A DNA stretch of 64,000 nucleotides from Gemmatimonadota bacterium (GCA_009840005.1 VXOR01000047.1:78786-142785); one strand, 5' to 3'; counted from the stretch's first letter, positions 48,195 to 57,770 are shown. Translations and numbers: made by a program. The notes: generated by a model from the sequence alone, not told the origin.

Positions 48195-48830
48195 CTAAGC
48201 GAGGGGGCGAGCGCCGAGCCGGTCGCGCATTTCGTCGAGCGGAAAGGCCGGGCCGGGATCGACCTTGCGGTCGGGGGCGATCTCCTCGTGACCGAGGATG
48301 TAGCGTATTCCGTAGGCCGCAATCAGCGCGGCGCAAATGGTCTCGACGACTTCGAATTGCACTTCTGCATAGCGATGCCAATAGCAAACAGGCTGACGGA
48401 TCTGTGGATGGGCACCGGGCAGGTTCTGGTTGCGGTGTGCGCCGCGCACGACCTCTGCGGCTGGATACGCCTGCCCGAACCACGACTCGTAGCGGCCATC
48501 CCGCTCCGAGAGTTGGCCAGCGTTGTCGATCTCGATGCCGATGGAGTACTGGTTGAAGCTCGTGCGCTCTCGCCACTGGCTGCGGCCGGCGTGCCAGCCG
48601 ACGATGTTAAAGGGCAAAAGCTGAGTCACAACGCCGTCGCGGCCAACGACCAAGTGGGCCGAGACCTTGCGCTCTCGGTCGCAGAGGGTGTGGATGGCCG
48701 ACTCGGCGTTGGCACCGGCCGTATAGTGAATGACGATGGTGTCGGGCAGCCCTGGGGCAAAGGGGCCGCCTTGGTTGGGCGATTCGATGTAGTTGACGTC
48801 TTTGAATCGGTGATTAAGGTCTATTTCCAT
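48195..48830 (-). CDS. N-acetylmuramoyl-L-alanine amidase (Amidase_2/AmpD type)
   Basis: 211 residues. IVIHYTAG with zinc-binding H35, then VGRDGVVTQLLP, GWHAGRSQW, SIGIEIDNAG and the second metal pair GHEEIAPDRKVDPGPAF at ~187-203 (H and D). No signal peptide, so cytoplasmic AmpD-like: cleaves the L-Ala bond of 1,6-anhydromuropeptides in wall recycling. Roughly normal size (~190-200). Confidence 0.9.
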   Translation of the reverse strand: MEIDLNHRFKDVNYIESPNQGGPFAPGLPDTIVIHYTAGANAESAIHTLCDRERKVSAHLVVGRDGVVTQLLPFNIVGWHAGRSQWRERTSFNQYSIGIEIDNAGQLSERDGRYESWFGQAYPAAEVVRGAHRNQNLPGAHPQIRQPVCYWHRYAEVQFEVVETICAALIAAYGIRYILGHEEIAPDRKVDPGPAFPLDEMRDRLGARPLA

Positions 48831-49118
48831 AGTATTTAATCGTTAATCGTTATAGAGTCTCAGTCGATATTGGAACGCTTTGTGCATATCAAAAGACATA
48901 GCGCAAAGAGAACACCGACACAAGGGTAATGGTCAAGTTTGAAAATTTCAGACTACTCCCACCATTGGAGCGAAAGGCTACGACTCAGTTACACTACCGA
49001 CACAAGGGGATGTTTGTTGTCGCGGAGTGCGGTTGGCTAATTTTCGTTGAAAACATGACAATTTTTAGCTAATTTTTGTTAAAAAGCGAAGATTCACCCG
49101 TTCAGAAAGCGATTAAGC
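48831..49118. promoter_or_regulatory. Intergenic control region before the AAA/DUF4143 gene
   Basis: 288 bases without a gene. Two direct near-repeats GCTAATTTTCGTTGAAAA (49036) and GCTAATTTTTGTTAAAAA (49078) lie 42 bp apart just before the ATG at 49119 and could be an operator. A repeated ACCGACACAAGGG occurs twice (48917, 48994). Nothing decisive. Confidence 0.3.
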
Positions 49119-50480
49119 ATGATACAAAGAGACTTGGAAAAACGTCTGCTTGCACACCTGACCCATCGCGCTGAGCATCCGAATGTCGCTCTGTTGGAGG
49201 GTGCGCGGCAGGTTGGTAAGACCACGCTCATAGAATCCATCAGACCGAAACTCGACCGCGAAATCCTCTACTTGAATTTGGAGGAAAACAGCCGTGCGGT
49301 TTACGAGCTCAATTCTTGCCGGGATTTTGCAGATTTTGAAACGTATCTTGCGACCACGCACCAGTTCAAAGGCGACGGGCAGCGCATTCTGTGTATTGAT
49401 GAGGCGCAAGAGAGTTCTGCGCTGGGTGGGTTTGTGCGGTTTATGAAAGAAAAATGGCAGCACACACAGGTTATTCTCACGGGCAGTTCCATGACGCGAA
49501 TCTTCGGGTCGGAAACGCGCTTTCCAGTTGGAAGAGTCACGCGATTCTTGCTACAGCCCTTCAGTTTTAGGGAATTTCTGCGCTGCGGCAAACAGGAAGA
49601 ATTGCTCGCTTGCAAAGACCCTCCACCGTTTTTACACGAACGCCTTCTCAAATACGTGCAATCGTATCTCGACGTGGGGGGGCTACCGGCGGTTGCGTCA
49701 GCGTTTTTTGACCAGCTAAACTGGCGGCAATTGCGTCGGGATTTGTATCTCGACTATCGCAGTGATTTTGCTAGAATTTTTTCGGCAACCGAAGCATCTT
49801 TATTTGATCAATGTTTGCGCGGCGTGGCATCAAATCTCGGCAGCCCAAGCAAATACACGCAGATGGTGCGGACGACATCAGCTCTTTACAGAAGGGTTCC
49901 AGATTTTCTGGAACTACTCGAGTCGTGGAAACTCATCTACAAGTCCGATACCCGGGGCACGCGCCCAGAGCAGAAGGGCTTTGCGCCCAAACGCTATCTT
50001 TACGATCCGGGATTGGCCAATGATCTGCGACTGACTGCGCTACCGCGTATCGATATCCTCTCAAGTCTCGACGCTGCTCAGCGCACGCCCGTTGGGGGTA
50101 TTGTAGAGAACGTGCTGGCGACCGAACTCGTGGCCTTGGGCCAGAATTTGACGGGTTGGAAAAAAGGCGTCAATAGTTCCGAAGTCGATTTTATTTATCG
50201 CATGACAATGGGCGATACCATACCCATTGAATGCAAAGCATCCCTTGTTACAAGGCCGCGGGATACAGGGGGTCTGGCGGAATACGCTGCGCGGCATGGA
50301 AGCAAATTGGGCGTTCTCGTCAATCTCGCTATGCCGGGGAAACTCACGACATCTACAGGTCTAAAAGTGATCCACATACCGGTTTACCTGATTGACAGGC
50401 TCGCTGAAATAGTAGAAGCATTATGCGAAAACACGTCGAACTCCACCGACTCTTTAGGGCTGACTACCCATGACAACTGA
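49119..50480 (+). CDS. AAA+ ATPase with DUF4143 (ATPase-type nuclease) domain
   Basis: 453 residues. N-terminal P-loop VALLEGARQVGKTTLIESI (28-47), Walker B ILCIDEAQE. The C-terminal DUF4143 region reads GTRPEQKGFAPKRYLYDPGLAN and WKKGVNSSEVDFIYR, a PD-(D/E)xK-type fold. These are typical of the AAA/DUF4143 family, whose role is poorly known; transposon-like or toxin-type suggestions exist. The gene overlaps the next one by 11 bases. Confidence 0.88.
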   Translation: MIQRDLEKRLLAHLTHRAEHPNVALLEGARQVGKTTLIESIRPKLDREILYLNLEENSRAVYELNSCRDFADFETYLATTHQFKGDGQRILCIDEAQESSALGGFVRFMKEKWQHTQVILTGSSMTRIFGSETRFPVGRVTRFLLQPFSFREFLRCGKQEELLACKDPPPFLHERLLKYVQSYLDVGGLPAVASAFFDQLNWRQLRRDLYLDYRSDFARIFSATEASLFDQCLRGVASNLGSPSKYTQMVRTTSALYRRVPDFLELLESWKLIYKSDTRGTRPEQKGFAPKRYLYDPGLANDLRLTALPRIDILSSLDAAQRTPVGGIVENVLATELVALGQNLTGWKKGVNSSEVDFIYRMTMGDTIPIECKASLVTRPRDTGGLAEYAARHGSKLGVLVNLAMPGKLTTSTGLKVIHIPVYLIDRLAEIVEALCENTSNSTDSLGLTTHDN

Positions 50481-51510
50481 CGAACACGCCGTTGACCTAG
50501 CGTGGCAGAGCGCGATCCTGCAAGATGTCTCACGCACGTTTGCGCTCACCATTCCGCAGCTTCCGTCGGGCCTGCGCGATGTAGTAGGCAACGCGTACCT
50601 GCTGTGCCGCATCGCCGACACCATCGAGGATGAGCCAGCTCTGTCGGCTAGCGAAAAGCGCGAGTTTTCCGAGCGATTTATCCGGGTAGTAGCAGGCGAG
50701 GAGCCGCCCGCTCCATTCGCCGAGCAGCTCGCGCCGCGCCTGTCCGACAGCATGCTGCTCGCCGAGCGCCAGCTCGTGGCCAACACCCCAAGGGTGCTGC
50801 GGATCACGCAGGGGTTTTCCCAGCGGCAGTGCGCTGCACTCGTGCGCTGTGTGCGGATCATGTCGCGCGGCATGGCCGAGTTTCAGCAAAGCCCGGGCCT
50901 CAAAGGCCTAGACGACCTCCCCCACCTCGACCGCTATTGCTACCACGTCGCCGGCGTCGTCGGTGAGATGCTCACCGAGCTGTTCTGTGACTATTCGGCG
51001 GAAATCGACCGCCAACGCGAGAAGTTGTTGCAACTCGCCGTATCGTTCGGCCAGGGCTTGCAGATGACCAACATTCTCAAGGACATCTGGGATGACCGGG
51101 CGCGCGGTGCGTGTTGGCTGCCGCGCGACGTGTTCCAGCAAGCCGGGTTTGACTTGCGCTCACTCGAGGCCGGCCAGACGGATGCCGCGTTCCGCACGGC
51201 ACTGAGCCAATTGGTCGGCGTGGCCCAGATGCACCTCGGCAATGCACTGGCATTCACGTTGCTCATCCCCGGGCGCGAAACCGGCATTCGCCGGTTCTGT
51301 CTTTGGGCGTTGGGCATGGCTGTGCTGACGTTGCGGCGCATCCACGCCCACGCGGACTTTACGAGTGGACAGCAGGTCAAAATTTCGCGGCGCAGCGTGT
51401 GGGCAACCGTGATCGTGACCAGCCTTGCAGCGCGCAGCGACGTGGCGCTCAAAGCACTGTTTGCGCGGTTTACGCGCAAGCTGCCGTCGCATGTGGAGGC
51501 AGCGGCCTGA
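50470..51510 (+). CDS. Squalene/phytoene synthase family prenyltransferase
   Basis: 346 residues. Aspartate-rich motifs: IADTIEDE about 54-61 and QMTNILKDIWDDRARGACWLP near 198-218, which bind magnesium diphosphates. FALTIPQLPSGLRDVVGNAYLL is typical of squalene synthase/HpnC/HpnD lines. It condenses two prenyl diphosphates (FPP or GGPP). Squalene, dehydrosqualene or phytoene product not distinguishable. Its start overlaps the ATPase gene, a link that may only reflect cotranscription. Terminator follows. Confidence 0.88.
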   Translation: MTTDEHAVDLAWQSAILQDVSRTFALTIPQLPSGLRDVVGNAYLLCRIADTIEDEPALSASEKREFSERFIRVVAGEEPPAPFAEQLAPRLSDSMLLAERQLVANTPRVLRITQGFSQRQCAALVRCVRIMSRGMAEFQQSPGLKGLDDLPHLDRYCYHVAGVVGEMLTELFCDYSAEIDRQREKLLQLAVSFGQGLQMTNILKDIWDDRARGACWLPRDVFQQAGFDLRSLEAGQTDAAFRTALSQLVGVAQMHLGNALAFTLLIPGRETGIRRFCLWALGMAVLTLRRIHAHADFTSGQQVKISRRSVWATVIVTSLAARSDVALKALFARFTRKLPSHVEAAA

Positions 51511-51544
51511 AGTTGCGGAATGCTGAAGCCGGACTGCTGGGCGC

Positions 51545-51583
51545 ATAGCAGACAGCGACGCTGTTTGCTATTTTTTATTTTTC
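51545..51583 (+). terminator. Rho-independent terminator after the phytoene-synthase-like gene
   Basis: Stem ATAGCAGACAGC (51545-51556)/ GCTGTTTGCTAT (51560-51571), 12 pairs with one G-T, loop GAC, then TTTTTTATTTTTC. Confidence 0.85.
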
Positions 51584-51591
51584 ACTTAATG

Positions 51592-51723
51592 CACGACAGT
51601 AACGTTACGCATGGGCATCGAGGAATAAGATGTTTCGACTCCGCTTCGCTCCGCTCAACATGACAACATGAGACTCTGTCATGCTGAGCGGAGCGAAGCA
51701 TCCCATACCGCTCTACTGTCGTG
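51592..51723. repeat. MITE-like inverted-repeat element, relative of the 43.3-kb one
   Basis: 132 bases with perfect 10-bp ends CACGACAGTA / TACTGTCGTG. Inside is GTTACGCATGGG and the same core arms GCTTCGCTCCGCTCAACATGAC / GTCATGCTGAGCGGAGCGAAGC seen at 43350-43430. No coding capacity. Confidence 0.6.
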
Positions 51724-51762
51724 TACTTAGATTCTTCATCTAATTCTCGGAGAAGTTTCACT

Positions 51763-52983
51763 ATGCAGTTTGATCTCGTACTCAAGGGCGGTCATCTGAT
51801 CGACCCCCAAAACGGCATTGACGCGCCCAAGGACATTGGCATCACAGGGAAGGTGATTGCGGTCGTAGATGCGGACTTGCCGACCGAGGGCGCTGGGCAG
51901 GTCATCGACGTGAGCGGACTCTACGTGACGCCGGGGCTGGTAGATATCCACATCCACGCCTATGCCACGGCCGGCCACCGCGATACGTGGGCTGGCGACA
52001 ACAGCATCCTGCCCGACGGCTTTAGTTTCCGCACCGGCGTGACGACGCTGGTGGATACCGGGAGCGCGGGCTGGCGCAACTTTGAGGATTTTCGCTATCG
52101 GGTAATCGACCGCTGCCAGACGCGGCTCTTCGCGCTGGTCAATATCGCCGGCACCGGGATGACTTCAATCGACCACGAGCAGAATCCGTACGACATGGAT
52201 CCCGACAAGACGGCGGGCATGGCGCGGGAAAACGAGGACGTAGTAGTAGGCATCAAGACGGCGCACTACATCGGCCCCGAATGGATTTCGGTCGCTCGCT
52301 CGCTCGAGGCTGCCGAAAAGGCCGCGACGCGGGTAATGATCGACTTTGGCTACTTCAGAAAGGAGCGGCCCTACTACCAGCTCTTGGGCGAAAAGCTGCG
52401 CCCGGGCGACATAAGCACCCACATCTTCCGCGGCCCGACGCCGTGGTTTGACGCAGAGGGCAAGGTGCTGCCCTACCTGCACGAGGCGCGGGCGAGGGGC
52501 GTCGTCTTGGACGTGGGACACGGTGGCGGCAGTTTCTGTTTCCGCAACGCGGTCCCAGCCATCGCCCAGGGATTCTATCCAGACTCGATTTCGACCGACC
52601 TGCACGTCCTCTGCATGAACATGGGGATGCTCGACATGGCGACGACCATGTCGAAATTTCTGGTGATGGGCATGCCGCTCGGCGAGGTCATCCGCGCCTC
52701 AACCATCAACCCGGCGCGGGAGATTGGCCACCCCGAGTTGGGGCATCTGTCGGTGGGTGCTGTGGCCGATGTGGCGGCCTTGAAGCTGATGGAGGGGGAT
52801 TTTGGCTACGCCGATTCATTCGACGGCCGGTTGGCCGGCCACCAGCGGCTGTTTTGCGAGCTGACGGTCAAGGACGGCGAAGTGGTCTGGGACTGGAATG
52901 GCCGGGTGGGGATTGACTATCCCAAACTCGGCGACGGCTATGGGATCCGCGAGGGCGAGTATTTGATCCCGCCCCCAGCGTAA
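51763..52983 (+). CDS. Amidohydrolase-family metal-dependent hydrolase (deacetylase/dihydroorotase-like)
   Basis: 406 residues from the ATG at 51763 with GGAG upstream; a GTG-like extension lies in the repeat element. LVKGG-type start (FDLVLKGGHLIDPQNGID), metal motif GLVDIHIHAY, then VGIKTAHYIG (candidate carbamylated Lys), LDVGHGGGSFCF, STDLHVLCMNMGMLDM. The fold is that of EF0837/amidohydrolase-type enzymes; substrate unknown. Monocistronic, 15 bases before the copper chaperone. Confidence 0.85.
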   Translation: MQFDLVLKGGHLIDPQNGIDAPKDIGITGKVIAVVDADLPTEGAGQVIDVSGLYVTPGLVDIHIHAYATAGHRDTWAGDNSILPDGFSFRTGVTTLVDTGSAGWRNFEDFRYRVIDRCQTRLFALVNIAGTGMTSIDHEQNPYDMDPDKTAGMARENEDVVVGIKTAHYIGPEWISVARSLEAAEKAATRVMIDFGYFRKERPYYQLLGEKLRPGDISTHIFRGPTPWFDAEGKVLPYLHEARARGVVLDVGHGGGSFCFRNAVPAIAQGFYPDSISTDLHVLCMNMGMLDMATTMSKFLVMGMPLGEVIRASTINPAREIGHPELGHLSVGAVADVAALKLMEGDFGYADSFDGRLAGHQRLFCELTVKDGEVVWDWNGRVGIDYPKLGDGYGIREGEYLIPPPA

Positions 52984-52997
52984 CAAGGAACGCTCAG

Positions 52998-53435
52998 GTG
53001 AAAATCGTCTCCGCGCTTTTGCTCTTTGTCATCGGATGCGGACAAGAGCATACCGGCGACCCCATCGTCGTGCGCGACGCTTGGATCCGCGAGCCGCCGC
53101 CGCGCAGCCCGGCCGCCGGTTATTTGGTCTTTGAAAACCGAGGTGGCGAATCCGTCGCGTTGGTCGCCGTGGCAACCGAAGCCGCCGAGCGAGCCGAGAT
53201 ACACGTAATGGAACACAAAGACGACCGGATGACGATGCGCCAAGTCGCAGAGCTGCAAGTTCCAGCAGGAGAAGAGGTTGCGCTGAAGCCGGGCGGTGCC
53301 CATCTGATGCTGATGGAGTTGCGCCAGCCGTTGCGGGACGGCGATGAAGTGGAGTTGGTGTTGCGCTTTGGCGATGGAACGGAAAGGCGCGTACAAATGC
53401 CGGTGAAAAAGAAAGGTCTTTATGAGAGCGATTGA
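52998..53435 (+). CDS. Copper chaperone PCu(A)C, lipoprotein
   Basis: 145 residues from a GTG at 52998. Lipobox region LLLFVIGCG with Cys at ~14. PCu(A)C domain: VVRDAWIREPPPRSPAAGYLVF, then IHVMEHKDDRMTMRQV and PGGAHLMLMEL, giving the His/Met copper(I) site. It hands copper to the Cu_A or Cu_B centre of cytochrome oxidase. It overlaps the SCO gene by 14 bases, so the two are translated together. Confidence 0.92.
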   Translation: MKIVSALLLFVIGCGQEHTGDPIVVRDAWIREPPPRSPAAGYLVFENRGGESVALVAVATEAAERAEIHVMEHKDDRMTMRQVAELQVPAGEEVALKPGGAHLMLMELRQPLRDGDEVELVLRFGDGTERRVQMPVKKKGLYESD

Positions 53436-54048
53436 CGCGCTGATTTTTTGCGCGGTTTTTGCGCTGCTTGCCGCTTGCAGCGCACAGCCAGAGGCCCAAA
53501 AGGAGCCGGTTGCCGAAACCCCCGCCCCCGTGGAGGTCCCCTCCTTGCAGGATTTCGGCGGTATTGGCGGCGACTTTGCGCTCGTGGATCAGCATGGCGC
53601 GTCCTTTGAGTTGCAAAGTTTGCGCGGCCAAGCCGCCATGCTCTTCTTCGGGTACACCTATTGCCCCGACATCTGCCCGGTGACCCTATCGAAGATGGGC
53701 CGCGTCTATCAGCTCTTAGACGAGCGCCAGCAGGAGTTGACGACTCTCTTCGTCACCGTTGATCCCAAGCGCGATACGCAAGAAAAGCTGGCGGAATACC
53801 TCTCCTACTTCGCCATTGATGCGATTGGCTTGCGCGGCGACAAGGAGGAAATCGACCAAGTGGTGCGTCAGTATGGTGCTCACTATAGCCTTGGAGAGGA
53901 GCAGGAAGCTTACTTAGTCGATCACTCGACCTATACCTACCTGATTGACCAGCAGGGCAAGGTGCGGTTCCTCTTCCGCCAGAGCGACGGCCCAGAGCTG
54001 ATGGCCGCCGTAACCGAGCAACTCTTCACCGACAAAGAAAAGCCATGA
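53422..54048 (+). CDS. SCO1/SenC-family copper metallochaperone
   Basis: 208 residues. Lipobox LLAACS near 18-20. Thioredoxin fold with metal Cys pair in FFGYTYCPDICPVTL and the third ligand His in VDHSTYTYLID. Acts with PCu(A)C in assembling the oxidase copper centre on the outer face of the inner membrane. A small coupled ORF follows, overlapping by four bases. Confidence 0.92.
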   Translation: MRAIDALIFCAVFALLAACSAQPEAQKEPVAETPAPVEVPSLQDFGGIGGDFALVDQHGASFELQSLRGQAAMLFFGYTYCPDICPVTLSKMGRVYQLLDERQQELTTLFVTVDPKRDTQEKLAEYLSYFAIDAIGLRGDKEEIDQVVRQYGAHYSLGEEQEAYLVDHSTYTYLIDQQGKVRFLFRQSDGPELMAAVTEQLFTDKEKP

Positions 54049-54200
54049 AAAACGTCTTGCATAAAATAATCAAGGTCGTTCACGCGCTGCTGTGGTTTCC
54101 GCTGAGTCCAATCATCGGCCCGGATTTTCCGCAGCGCTTTTTTAAGAGGCGGCGAAAATCAGCGTGTGCCAAGCGGACGCCGACACAGACCAGTCCATAG
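54045..54200 (+). CDS. Small 51-residue coupled protein (hypothetical)
   Basis: 51 residues, MKNVLHKIIKVVHALLWFPL then SPIIGPDFPQ and a basic tail RFFKRRRKS. ATG overlaps the SCO stop (ATGA), a sign of translational coupling. One amphipathic or short membrane helix and a strongly basic C terminus. No family recognised. May belong to the copper-delivery operon; also possible that it is not translated. Confidence 0.5.
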   Translation: MKNVLHKIIKVVHALLWFPLSPIIGPDFPQRFFKRRRKSACAKRTPTQTSP

Positions 54201-54239
54201 CCTCATCCACACAACATCTACGAGGGATTCACGCCAACT

Positions 54240-55649
54240 ATGCAGCGACCCAATATCCTCATCCTCTACACCGATCAGCAGCGGTGGGATGCCCTCGGCG
54301 TCAACGGCAACTCCGAAATCCGCACGCCGCACTTGGACCGGCTCGCTGCTGACGGGGTAAATTTCGACCATTGCTTTGTGCAGAATCCGGTCTGCATGCC
54401 CAGCCGCGTGAGCTTTCTCACCGGGCAGTATCCGTCCACATTGGGGCTCTCGCACATGGGCGTGCCCGTGCCCGAGGATGTGCCGACCTTGCCGCGCCTG
54501 CTGCGCAACTACGGCTATTGCAGCGGCCAGATTGGCAAGCTGCACTTTTTGCCGCACGCCAACCGCGACCACCGCGAGCCCCATCCCGACTACGGATTCA
54601 ACCACTTGGAAATCTCGGACGAGCCGGGCTCTTATCACGACGCTTACCGCGCTTGGGTGGCGGCGCAGGCTCCTGAGCAACTCGATCACGTCAGCCTCGG
54701 CGAGGCCCCCAGTTCAATCGAGTGGAAGCGGATTATGAACGTCCGCGACGGGATCGCGCATCCAGAAAAGCGCTTTGTCAAGTGCGCCTTGGCCAGCCGC
54801 TGCCGCAGCGAGTTGACCCACACGGCGTTTGTCGCCGAGCAGACCATGGAGTTTTTGACGCGCCACAAGGACGGCCCCTTTCTCTGCGTCGCTGGCTTCT
54901 ATTCGCCACACGACCCGTGGGTGGCTCCCCAAGAATTTCTCGATCTCTACGATCCAGCCACTCTGACGTTGCCGCCCTTCCCTCCCGCTCTCGACGCCCG
55001 CCGCGGCCCACAGCACTTTTCCGACGACGAATTGCGCTCTGCGCACCACGGCTATTACGCGATGGTCTCCGAGGTCGATCACCACATCGGCCGCATTCTC
55101 GACCGGCTCGACGGGCTCGGCCTTGCGGACAACACCATCGTCGTCTTCACGTCCGACCACGGCGAATGGCTCGGCGAACACCTGCGCTACGGCAAGGGCT
55201 ACCCTGGGCACGATGCGGCCTCGCGCGTCCCCCTGCTGATGCGCTGGCCCGGCGGAGCAAGCGCCGGTGGGCACTGCTCCCGCGTCGTCGAGGCGCTAGA
55301 CGTGGTGCCGACGCTGCTGGAAGCGGCCGCAATTCAGCGGCCGGATGCGTTGCAAGGCAGTTCTCTCTTGGCCGATTTGCGCGGCGAGGAAGGCGCTGGC
55401 CCCGGCTGCGCCATCACGGAAATGACTCAACCTGAGCGACACTGGAAAACGCTGCGCGTGGAGGGGTTGCGCTACGTGGTGGACGCCAGCGGAGCGGAGG
55501 CACTCTTCGACTTGGAGCGCGACCCGCTGGCCTACGAGGATGTGGCGGGCGAAAGCGAATACGCCGACCGGTTGCAAGCGGTGCGCAAGCGGCTGCTAGA
55601 GCGGCTGCTAGAGCGCGAGCGGCCGCTGCCACGGCAGTGGACGTACTAG
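54240..55649 (+). CDS. Type I sulfatase
   Basis: 469 residues. Formylglycine motif C52-M-P-S-R56 in NPVCMPSRVSFLTGQYPS. Metal half-sites ILILYTDQQRWD and VVFTSDHGEWLGEH. No signal peptide. DIGKLHF-type variant at IGKLHFLPH (normally GKWHLG). C-terminal EALFDLERDPLAYEDVA is the standard end. Similar in type to the 31.4-kb sulfatase but not a close duplicate. Substrate unknown. Confidence 0.92.
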   Translation: MQRPNILILYTDQQRWDALGVNGNSEIRTPHLDRLAADGVNFDHCFVQNPVCMPSRVSFLTGQYPSTLGLSHMGVPVPEDVPTLPRLLRNYGYCSGQIGKLHFLPHANRDHREPHPDYGFNHLEISDEPGSYHDAYRAWVAAQAPEQLDHVSLGEAPSSIEWKRIMNVRDGIAHPEKRFVKCALASRCRSELTHTAFVAEQTMEFLTRHKDGPFLCVAGFYSPHDPWVAPQEFLDLYDPATLTLPPFPPALDARRGPQHFSDDELRSAHHGYYAMVSEVDHHIGRILDRLDGLGLADNTIVVFTSDHGEWLGEHLRYGKGYPGHDAASRVPLLMRWPGGASAGGHCSRVVEALDVVPTLLEAAAIQRPDALQGSSLLADLRGEEGAGPGCAITEMTQPERHWKTLRVEGLRYVVDASGAEALFDLERDPLAYEDVAGESEYADRLQAVRKRLLERLLERERPLPRQWTY

Positions 55650-55771
55650 ACCTGAAAGTTGTCCGCCTTCGTCAATCGGATCAACTGCTGCCAAAGCGCG
55701 GGAATAAATCGCGGCGATAGCGTGTCTAATCAGCCGTAGTGTCCCACAAAACTTTTACAAGGAGAATCGAG

Positions 55772-56233
55772 ATGCGCATTCGCAAGATGACCTTATGGAT
55801 TGTCGCTATCTGTTTGTCGAGCGCCGTGGCGCTTGAAGCCCAGCCGGGAGGTAGGCGTGGCGGCATGGGCGGTGGCGTGACCCCGGAGCAGGTTTTTGGC
55901 CTACTGGCCTTTGACGAGAAGTTCAACGTGAACGACAAGCAGCTAATCGCATTGCGGGAGGTGCTTAAGCCGCTATTTGTCGAGCAACGGCAGATGATGG
56001 CGGAAATGTTCAGCGGCAGCGGCGGCGGCGAGACCGATTTTCGGGCTCTACGCGAGAAAATGCGCGAGCAGCAAGCCAAGATGCGCGAGCAGATGATGGC
56101 CGCGCTCACCACGGCGTTAGACGCCGAACAGGTCGAAGCCTTAAAAGCACATCTGCAGCAGGGGCAACGCCAGCAGCAGCGTCAGCGCGGTGGGCCGCGA
56201 GGCGGTGGCGGCGGTGGCGGCGGCGGGTTTTAG
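55772..56233 (+). CDS. Small secreted protein with Gly-rich tail, Spy/CpxP-like body
   Basis: 153 residues from the ATG at 55772 with AAGGAG 9 bases before it. Signal peptide LWIVAICLSSAVALEAQ. The body is helical with Met/Gln/Arg repeats (EKMREQQAKMREQMMAAL), as in Spy-type periplasmic chaperones and LTXXQ proteins. The C terminus is RGGPRGGGGGGGGGF. Function unknown. Confidence 0.6.
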   Translation: MRIRKMTLWIVAICLSSAVALEAQPGGRRGGMGGGVTPEQVFGLLAFDEKFNVNDKQLIALREVLKPLFVEQRQMMAEMFSGSGGGETDFRALREKMREQQAKMREQMMAALTTALDAEQVEALKAHLQQGQRQQQRQRGGPRGGGGGGGGGF

Positions 56234-56240
56234 AATACTC

Positions 56241-57770
56241 TCAACGCAACAACAGCATTTTCCGCGTCTCCACCTGCGTCCCGATCCGCAAGCGGTATAG
56301 GTACACGCCGCTGGCCAGTGCGACCCCCGCATCGCTGCGGCCATCCCAAGTTATCCGATAGCGTCCTGTAGCGCGGACGCCTTGAACCAAGGTGGTCACC
56401 TGTTGGCCGACGATGGTGTACACGGTCAACTCCACGGCCTCTTGGTGGGGTAGGTTAAAGGCAATGGCCGTGCTGCTGTTGAAGGGGTTGGGGTAGTTTT
56501 GGGATAGAGCGAACGCGGTGGGCCTATCAGCGGTGAATTCCTCGGCTACGGCGGTGGCAGGTTGCCCGAAATGCGCTTCGGCTAGCGCAAAAGCATCCAC
56601 GCCAATGCGGGCACCGATGGCTCGTCCAGGGATATCGTCGGCTGGCGGGTGGATGCCGCCCCAGATACGCGACAGACTGGTCTGATCCGCGGCATCGCGA
56701 TAGGTAGCCCATTGCAACACCACATCGATGCTGGGGCCTTCCTCAAAGGCGAGAAACCTGTTGCGCTCGGCGCGAAATTCGCCTAGTCCTCCCGGGAAAA
56801 AGGGATCGCCGGTAAGCAGGGTCAAAACCTCGGCAGCAGCCCGCGAGAAGGTGGAATGGCCTGAGATATAGCCAGCAAAGGGTGGGGTGACAAACGTGGG
56901 CTGTTGGTACGGCCACCAATTCTCGGCCAAGATCCAGCCGACGCCAGCTATATCGGTGTCGGGATCGGCGATGTAAGTCGGTCCGCGCCAGGCTTTCAAC
57001 TTGATTTTGTCGATGTGCTCGCCCTCCTCGCCCGCGAGGGGATCGTCGGCTTGGACCAGCTCGATATAGCCATCGATGAGCGGCAGGCCAGCCGGGTCGT
57101 AGCGCGGCAGGTCGGGGTCGCTGCTCTGGCCGCGGTCAGCCATCCAGCGAATGGCCGAAATAGGACGGACATAGTCGTACCAGCCCTTGATGCCCCAAGC
57201 GGACACCGCGGCGTCGTGCACGGCACCCCCCAAAGCAAAGTAGGCTTTGACATCCCATTCGAGATCGTCGAGGATCGGCCCCTCTCCTCTGAAGCGCTTT
57301 TCAAAGAGCGGGTGATCGTTGACGTAGTTGAGAATGGTGAACCAATGGCCCGGCGGGGTTTCGGTCTCTGGGCCGTCAGCCCAGAATTCGGCTAGCACCC
57401 GGGTGTAATCGGCGCGCGGCACCCACTGTTTTTCGTAAGGCTGGCCGGTGTGGGGATTGAGCGGATGGCCTTGGCCGGCGTCGCCGCCTTCAAGCAGGTT
57501 GTAGAATGCTTGGTATTCGGCTAACGTCTGAGGCAATTCGGGAGCATTGCCAATGTTGCCGGGCGAAATGTCCCAGAGGACGCCATCGGCCGGGTCGAGA
57601 TGGGATGCCCAAGCGGCGACCAAAGCAAAGCCCCATTGATATTCTGCAGAAGCCAGCTTCAGTTCCCCGATGCGGTCGGCGGCTTTAGGCTGTTGGCTAT
57701 CAATGTGGGGTGGTGGCCCGGGGTCGTGGTACACGGGATAGTCATGGCCGTCCCGTTGGTACACAGTCAA
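56241..57770 (-). pseudogene. C-terminal part of a vanadium-haloperoxidase-like protein, frameshifted from its N-terminal part
   Basis: 509 residues to the stop. The vanadate site SGHSTFSRAAAEVL and GIHPPADDIPGRAIG are in this part. The last ~85 residues carry FALSQNYPNPFNSSTAIAFNL and VYTIVGQQVTTLV, the T9SS-like sorting domain. It starts in a frame one base off from the upstream fragment. Reading through 57789-57793 with one extra A (T on the coding strand) gives continuous AAQPFFALGPEDLTVYQRDG. Vanadium peroxidases oxidise halides with hydrogen peroxide. As assembled the protein is split. Confidence 0.8.

Noticed and set aside
41643..51510. A defence island from the HsdR-like and AAA/DUF4143 genes
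   Set aside because: The genes are ~7 kb apart with metabolic genes between and no methylase, specificity subunit or effector partner.
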